Below, one piece after another: positions 6,509 to 10,122 of a stretch of 10,122 nt of DNA. This DNA is from Solirubrobacterales bacterium (GTDB lineage Bacteria > Actinomycetota > Thermoleophilia > Solirubrobacterales > Solirubrobacteraceae). Under the pieces are notes generated by a model, which saw only the letters and a list, made by a program, of their open reading frames with translations, was not told the DNA's origin and did not search any database. The first letter of the stretch is position 1. Each line of letters begins with the position of its first letter. Made by a program: the position numbers and the translations under genes. The stretch lies in contig JACCYI010000266.1 in NCBI GenBank assembly GCA_013696535.1, positions 1 to 10,122 of the forward strand, written 5' to 3'.

Positions 6509-6955
6509 TCAGTCCCTTATCACCAGGTACGTCCCCGCAGCGAGCAGGGCAACGCCGGCGAGCTTGCTCGCGTTCACGGGCGAGCGATCCACTCCCAGCC
6601 AGCCGAAGTGGTCGATGACGATCGCGACCGCGAGCTGGCCCGCGATGGTGGCGGCGGTGAGCCCGCCGGCGCCCAGCGCGCGGACGGTGAAGACGATGCT
6701 GCCGACGTACAGCGCGCCGATCACGCCGCCTCCGATTACCACGTGCCACGGCGCGTCGCCGACCCGGCGCAGCTCACCCGTCCCTCCGCCCGCCACCAGC
6801 GCGAACACGGCCAGCGCGACCAGCGAGACGCTGACGGCGACGAGGGAGGCCTGCACCCCGCCGACCGTTCGGCCGAGCACCGAGTTCAGCGGTGCCTGGG
6901 CCGCGAGCAGGCCGCCGAGCCCGGCCGCGACGAGCACGGCAGTGGTGCGGTCCAT
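6509..6955 (-). CDS. Small DMT-superfamily membrane protein (YdcZ/DUF606-like)
   Basis: A 148-aa integral membrane protein with five predicted transmembrane segments at about 5-22, 36-55, 70-90, 97-115 and 129-146. The GGVIGALYVGSIVF stretch and the AGQLAVAIVIDHFGWLGV motif in the fourth segment and loop are characteristic of the DUF606/YdcZ family, a half-size relative of EamA drug/metabolite transporters that may work as a dimer. The ATG at 6955 lies 16 bp after the polA stop; a GTG at 7057 would give an arginine-rich extension overlapping polA and is rejected. It lacks the TANNNT box seen at other starts, so it is probably transcribed with polA. The transported compound is unknown. Confidence 0.85.
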   Translation of the reverse strand: MDRTTAVLVAAGLGGLLAAQAPLNSVLGRTVGGVQASLVAVSVSLVALAVFALVAGGGTGELRRVGDAPWHVVIGGGVIGALYVGSIVFTVRALGAGGLTAATIAGQLAVAIVIDHFGWLGVDRSPVNASKLAGVALLAAGTYLVIRD

Positions 6956-6971
6956 CAGCCCGTTCCCGTAA

Positions 6972-9560
6972 TCACTTCGCGTCGAGCCAGTTGGGACCCA
7001 CACCGGCCTCGACGGCGAGCGGCGGATCCATCTCCGCCGCGCCGACCATCTGCGCACAGACGATCTCTTGCGCGGCGTCCATCTCCTCGGGCGGGCCCTC
7101 GAACAGCAGCTCGTCGTGGATCTGGAGGATCAGCCGTGTCGCGAGGCCGGCCTCGCCGAGTGAGTCATGGCAGCGGACCATCGCCACCTTGATGATGTCC
7201 GCCGCGGTTCCCTGGATGATGGTGTTCACCGCCAGGCGCTCGCCGAGCTTGCGCAGATTCCACTGGCGGGCACGGATCTCCGGGATCTGGCGCCGCCGGC
7301 CGAACAGCGTGGAGACGTAGCCGTGCTCGGTGGCCTGGATGACGGCGTCGTCCATGAATTGGCGGACGGCCGGGAAGCGCTCGAGGTAACGGTCGATGAA
7401 CTCCTGGGCCTCGTCCTGGCCGATCCGCAGCCGGTCGGCGAGCCCGTAGGCGGAGAGCCCGTACACGATCCCGTAGTTGACCATCTTGGCCTTGGAGCGC
7501 ATCGTCGCGTCGAGCCGGTCGGCCGGAAGGTCGAACACGGCGCTCGCAGTCTCCGTATGGACGTCCTCACCGCGACGGAAGATCTCCTTGAGCACGTCCT
7601 CGCCGGCGATGTGGGCCAGGACTCGCAGCTCGACCTGCGAGTAGTCCACGCTGAGGAGTAGATGGTCGGGCTCGGCGACGAAGCAGGCACGGATCTCGCG
7701 GCCCGTCTCGGTGCGGACCGGGATGTTCTGCAGGTTGGGGTCGATCGAGGAGAGCCGCCCGGTGGTGGTCCCGGTCTGCTGGAAGGTCGTGTGCAGCCGG
7801 CCGTCAGGGCCAAGCCAGAGTGGCAGGGCGTCGAGGTAGGTCTGGGCGAGCTTGGAGAGCTCACGAAAGCGCTCGATCCTCGGGATGATCGGATGCTCGT
7901 CGCGGATGGCCTGCAGCACGCGGGCGTCCGTCGAGAAGCCCGTCTTGCCGCGTCGCTTGCGAGAGAGCTCGAGCTTCTCGAACAGTATGTGGCCGAGTTG
8001 CTGTGGCGAGCCGATCACGAACTCCTCTCCCGCCATCTCCCAGATCTCGCGCTCGAGCTGCTCGGCGTCAGCGTTGATGCGGTCGCGAGCCCGGGCCAGG
8101 CGGGCGGTGTCGAGCTTGACGCCGGAGAGCTCCATGAAGCGCAGGACCCGGACCAGCGGCAGCTCGATCTGGGTCAGCAGGTCTTCCAGGCCACGTTCGC
8201 GGATCAGCTCGCGCTGCCAGGCGGCGAGGTCGCGGGTGAGGATGGCGTTCGCGGCGAGCGGGTCCTCGACGTCCACAGCCAGGCCGCGCTCCTCGGCGAG
8301 CTCCTCCAGCGGATAGCCGCGGCGGGCGGGATCGAGCAGATAGGCGGCGACCTCCGTGTCGTGCGCGAGGTTGGCGGGCACAACGCCTAGTGCCTTGGCG
8401 TCATGGGCGACCACCGGGCGCTCGCCGGCGGCCGCCACGAGCTCGGCCGGGTCGTCGCACTCCCCCGCGAGTGCCCCGGACCCACCGGCGTAGGCGCCGA
8501 ACCTCCACCGCTCCTCGACGGCCAAGAGCTCGCCTTCGGGGATCTCAGGGGGGCGGACCGCCAGCGCGAGCTCCCCGTTGCCCACGATGCGGGCGACTTC
8601 GGCGACCCCGCCCCGGCGCACCGGCACGGCGCGTGCCGTAGACGCCTCCGGGCGGGGGATCGCCTCCTGCTCGGCCACCGCGAGCGCCTCCTCGAGCCGG
8701 CGCAGGGGATCGCGCAGCTCCCAGCGGCGGAACTCCTCGCGAAGCCTCGAGCGGTCGGGCTCGCGGGCGGACTCGGCGATCAGGTCGAGCTCGACCGGCA
8801 CGTCGAAGACCATCGTGGCCAACCGCTTGGAGACGCGGGCGTCCTCCGCGTGATCGGTCAGGTTCTGCTTGCGCTTGGCGCCTGAGATGTCGTCGACGTG
8901 TGCGAGGACCTCCTCGAGCGTCCCGAACCGCTGGAGCAGGTCGGCGGCCGTCTTGTCGCCGATCCCCGGCACGCCCGGGATGTTGTCCGAGGTGTCGCCC
9001 TTGAGCCCGATGAAGTCGGGGATGATCTCGGGGTCGATGCCGTAGCGGTCGATCACCGCCTGGCGGTCGTAGACCTTCGTGTCGGTCACTCCGCGCGAGG
9101 TGGACATGATCCTCACGCCTTCGCCGACGAGCTGGTAGGCATCGCGGTCCCCGGTGACGACCATGACGGGAACGCTGCGCGCCTTGGCCTGGGCGGCGAG
9201 CGTTGCTATCACGTCGTCGGCCTCGAAGCCCTCGACGGAGACGTTGGTGTAGCCGAAGGCGTCCACGAGCGGTGCGAGGTGCGGCCACTGCTCCTTGAGC
9301 AGATCCGGCCGTGACGAGCGCTGGGCTTTGTAGTCCGCCGAGATCTCCTTGCGCCCGGACAGGCCGGCGTCCCACACGACCACGGTGGGTACCGCCCCGT
9401 AGTCCGTGAGGATCTTCACGAGCATGGAGGCGAAGCCGAAGATCGCGTTCGTCGGCTTTCCGTCGGATGTCGCGATGGACTCCGGGAGCGCGAAGAACGC
9501 GCGGTAGGCCAGCGAGTTGCCGTCGATCAGGAAGAGCTCGCGTGGGTCGGTCTTGGACAC
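6972..9560 (-). CDS. polA: DNA polymerase I
   Basis: An 862-aa family A DNA polymerase for Okazaki-fragment processing and repair synthesis. The N-terminal 5'-3' flap nuclease (about 8-290) has LFLIDGNSLAYRAF with Asp13, EGFEADDVIA, TGDRDAYQLV and GLKGDTSDNIPGVPGIGDKTA. The middle exonuclease-like domain has lost its catalytic carboxylates: VRP near 335-337 stands where the DxE motif is expected, and the final Asp motif is missing, so proofreading is probably absent. The polymerase domain is intact: motif A SVDYSQVELR (Asp639), motif B RSKAKMVNYGIVYG with Tyr696 in the O-helix, and motif C HDE at 815-817. The start is GTG at 9560, seven bases after TAGAGT; an upstream ATG at 9695 would encode an unrelated 45-residue extension through the intergenic dyad. 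It is divergent from the oxidase remnant, and the DMT-like gene follows after 16 bp. Confidence 0.97.
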   Translation of the reverse strand: MSKTDPRELFLIDGNSLAYRAFFALPESIATSDGKPTNAIFGFASMLVKILTDYGAVPTVVVWDAGLSGRKEISADYKAQRSSRPDLLKEQWPHLAPLVDAFGYTNVSVEGFEADDVIATLAAQAKARSVPVMVVTGDRDAYQLVGEGVRIMSTSRGVTDTKVYDRQAVIDRYGIDPEIIPDFIGLKGDTSDNIPGVPGIGDKTAADLLQRFGTLEEVLAHVDDISGAKRKQNLTDHAEDARVSKRLATMVFDVPVELDLIAESAREPDRSRLREEFRRWELRDPLRRLEEALAVAEQEAIPRPEASTARAVPVRRGGVAEVARIVGNGELALAVRPPEIPEGELLAVEERWRFGAYAGGSGALAGECDDPAELVAAAGERPVVAHDAKALGVVPANLAHDTEVAAYLLDPARRGYPLEELAEERGLAVDVEDPLAANAILTRDLAAWQRELIRERGLEDLLTQIELPLVRVLRFMELSGVKLDTARLARARDRINADAEQLEREIWEMAGEEFVIGSPQQLGHILFEKLELSRKRRGKTGFSTDARVLQAIRDEHPIIPRIERFRELSKLAQTYLDALPLWLGPDGRLHTTFQQTGTTTGRLSSIDPNLQNIPVRTETGREIRACFVAEPDHLLLSVDYSQVELRVLAHIAGEDVLKEIFRRGEDVHTETASAVFDLPADRLDATMRSKAKMVNYGIVYGLSAYGLADRLRIGQDEAQEFIDRYLERFPAVRQFMDDAVIQATEHGYVSTLFGRRRQIPEIRARQWNLRKLGERLAVNTIIQGTAADIIKVAMVRCHDSLGEAGLATRLILQIHDELLFEGPPEEMDAAQEIVCAQMVGAAEMDPPLAVEAGVGPNWLDAK

Positions 9561-9567
9561 GGGCGGA

Positions 9568-9573
9568 ACTCTA
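9568..9573 (-). promoter_or_regulatory. Probable -10 box of polA, leaderless
   Basis: TAGAGT on the minus strand is separated from the polA GTG by 7 nt, so the transcript would begin at the start codon. It is the same hexamer as before rpsA, and in both cases it is preceded by C in a GGC(C)TAGAGT context. No -35 match to TTGACA is seen. Confidence 0.55.
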
Positions 9574-9626
9574 GGCCGTCGCGAGGATCGCACCGACGCA
9601 AACGAAACGCCTCTGGGCGTTGTCGG

Positions 9627-9670
9627 AATCGCTAGCCGTGGTAGCCGTCCGCTACCACCCGCTATCGATT
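9627..9670. promoter_or_regulatory. 44-bp interrupted dyad in the polA / oxidase divergent region
   Basis: The inner arms GTGGTAGC (9638-9645) and GCTACCAC (9651-9658) pair perfectly around a 5-nt loop. Outer arms AATCG-C-TAGC (9627-9636) and GCTA-T-CGATT (9661-9670) add nine pairs with one mismatch, joined by a 1x2-nt internal loop. TAGCCGT is also directly repeated with a 9-bp period (9633, 9642). It lies between the two divergent starts, 33 bp before the TATCGT box, and has no T-tract. An operator is more likely than a terminator. The rest of the 9561-9716 intergenic region shows only the two -10 boxes. Confidence 0.65.
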
Positions 9671-9702
9671 TGCTCGAGGACCTCGCCACGACCACCCTCG
9701 GG

Positions 9703-9708
9703 TATCGT
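9703..9708 (+). promoter_or_regulatory. Probable -10 box of the oxidase remnant, leaderless
   Basis: TATCGT ends 8 nt before the ATG at 9717, the same layout as the other proposed leaderless promoters. The promoter looks intact although the gene it serves is broken. No clear -35 element is present. Confidence 0.45.
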
Positions 9709-9716
9709 CCCGGCGG

Positions 9717-10122
9717 ATGTCCCCCACGGCGGCCTCCGGGCAGCGCAGCCCGGCCGGTCAGGACATCGTCCGGCTCGAGGCCGTGGCACGGGCGAAGCTC
9801 GACCCTGCCGCGTATGACTACTTCGCCGGGGTTCCGGTCACGAGCGGACCCTGGCCGCGGACGGGCCGGCGTGGTCTGAGATCACCCTGCGCCCTCGCGT
9901 GCTTCGCGACGTCGCCTCGGTCTCGACGCAGACCACCCTGAACCGACGCAGAGGTCTACGTCGACGGCGGCGCGCGGACGGGCGTCGACGTCCTGCGAGC
10001 GCTCGGCGCCCGGGGGGTGCTCGTCGGTCGCCCGTTGGTGTGGGCCCTCGCGGTCGGAGGAAGCGATGGGGTGCGCGAGCTGCTTCAGACGTTGAACGAC
10101 GAGGTCGAGGAAGCGCTGGCCC
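9717..10122 (+). pseudogene. Remnant of an FMN-dependent alpha-hydroxy-acid oxidase, frameshifted and internally deleted
   Basis: Three pieces of one enzyme family (lactate/glycolate oxidase, FMN-dependent dehydrogenase) can be read. The N-terminus, from ATG 9717, gives VRLEAVARAKLDPAAYDYFAG. From about 9830 the family sequence continues one frame back as GGSGHERTLAADGP and ITLRPRVLRDVASVSTQTTL, ending at 9940. One G appears to be missing from the run at 9828-9831. Then, in the first frame from about 9945, the text jumps to the C-terminal DAEVYVDGGARTGVDVLRAL and GVLVGRPLVWALAVGG, continuing past the window. Roughly 240 residues that normally carry most FMN contacts and the catalytic His are absent. 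The N-terminal frame stops at TGA 9939-9941. No functional oxidase can be made. The family call is strong; an assembly error could explain the single base but less easily the large gap. Confidence 0.88.
9924..9952 (+). repeat. 9-bp direct repeat flanking the deletion junction
   Basis: CGACGCAGA occurs at 9924-9932 and again at 9944-9952, a 20-bp period, with the junction between the middle and C-terminal pieces of the oxidase remnant lying between the copies. Each copy appears native to its own side (STQT and DAE codons), so the repeat may have helped bring the ends together, or may be coincidence. Confidence 0.45.

Noticed and set aside
6956..7057. GTG start of the DMT-like gene at 7057.
   Set aside because: The 34 extra residues are Arg-rich, overlap the polA C-terminus by about 86 bases and precede the natural hydrophobic start at ATG 6955.
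8545..9375. 276-codon minus-strand open frame inside polA.
   Set aside because: Frame-shifted reading of the polA nuclease domain, Arg/Gly-rich and without motifs.
9638..9658. Inner hairpin as an intrinsic terminator.
   Set aside because: It lies between divergent gene starts and is not followed by a T-run on either strand, so an operator-like role fits better.
9561..9695. N-terminal extension of polA from ATG 9695.
   Set aside because: It would add 45 residues not seen in PolA, run through the intergenic dyad and the TAGAGT box, and precede the normal family start at LFLIDGN.

Overview
The window is very GC-rich, densely packed chromosomal DNA with almost no intergenic space. Codon use, TANNNT-type -10 boxes placed directly against start codons, and a polA / rpsA / coaE neighbourhood like that of mycobacteria point to an actinobacterium, plausibly a deep-branching one such as Thermoleophilia. 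The phylum is an inference from gene order and style; no marker was compared with a database.

Layout, in the direction of the main (minus) strand, right to left. At the right edge, on the plus strand, lies a wrecked FMN-dependent alpha-hydroxy-acid oxidase (9717-10122), separated from divergent polA by a 156-bp region holding a 44-bp interrupted dyad. Minus-strand polA (9560-6972) is followed by a small DMT/YdcZ-like membrane protein (6955-6509), an HSL-type alpha/beta hydrolase (6472-5498) and a Crp/Fnr-type regulator (5455-4709). Next is a plus-strand flavoprotein of the geranylgeranyl-reductase type (3553-4707), convergent with the regulator and divergent from rpsA. The remaining minus-strand genes, rpsA (3513-1996), coaE (1999-1385), a membrane-anchored lytic transglycosylase (1388-714) and a short-chain dehydrogenase (717 to beyond position 1), form one tightly coupled operon in which every junction is a 4-base NTGA overlap.

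Functionally this is a housekeeping core: DNA repair and replication polymerase, ribosomal protein S1, the last step of CoA synthesis, and a peptidoglycan lytic enzyme. A four-gene accessory block (transporter-like, esterase, regulator, flavin reductase) sits between polA and rpsA. The genes that appear to begin transcripts (polA, rpsA, the hydrolase, the flavoprotein and the oxidase remnant) carry a TANNNT box 7-12 nt before the start codon, implying leaderless or nearly leaderless mRNAs.

I saw no CRISPR array, tRNA, rRNA, transposase, phage gene or recognisable defence system, and no clear candidate for an undescribed multi-gene system. The most notable items are the leaderless-promoter pattern, the probable CTG start of coaE, the doubly damaged oxidase gene and the large dyad beside it.
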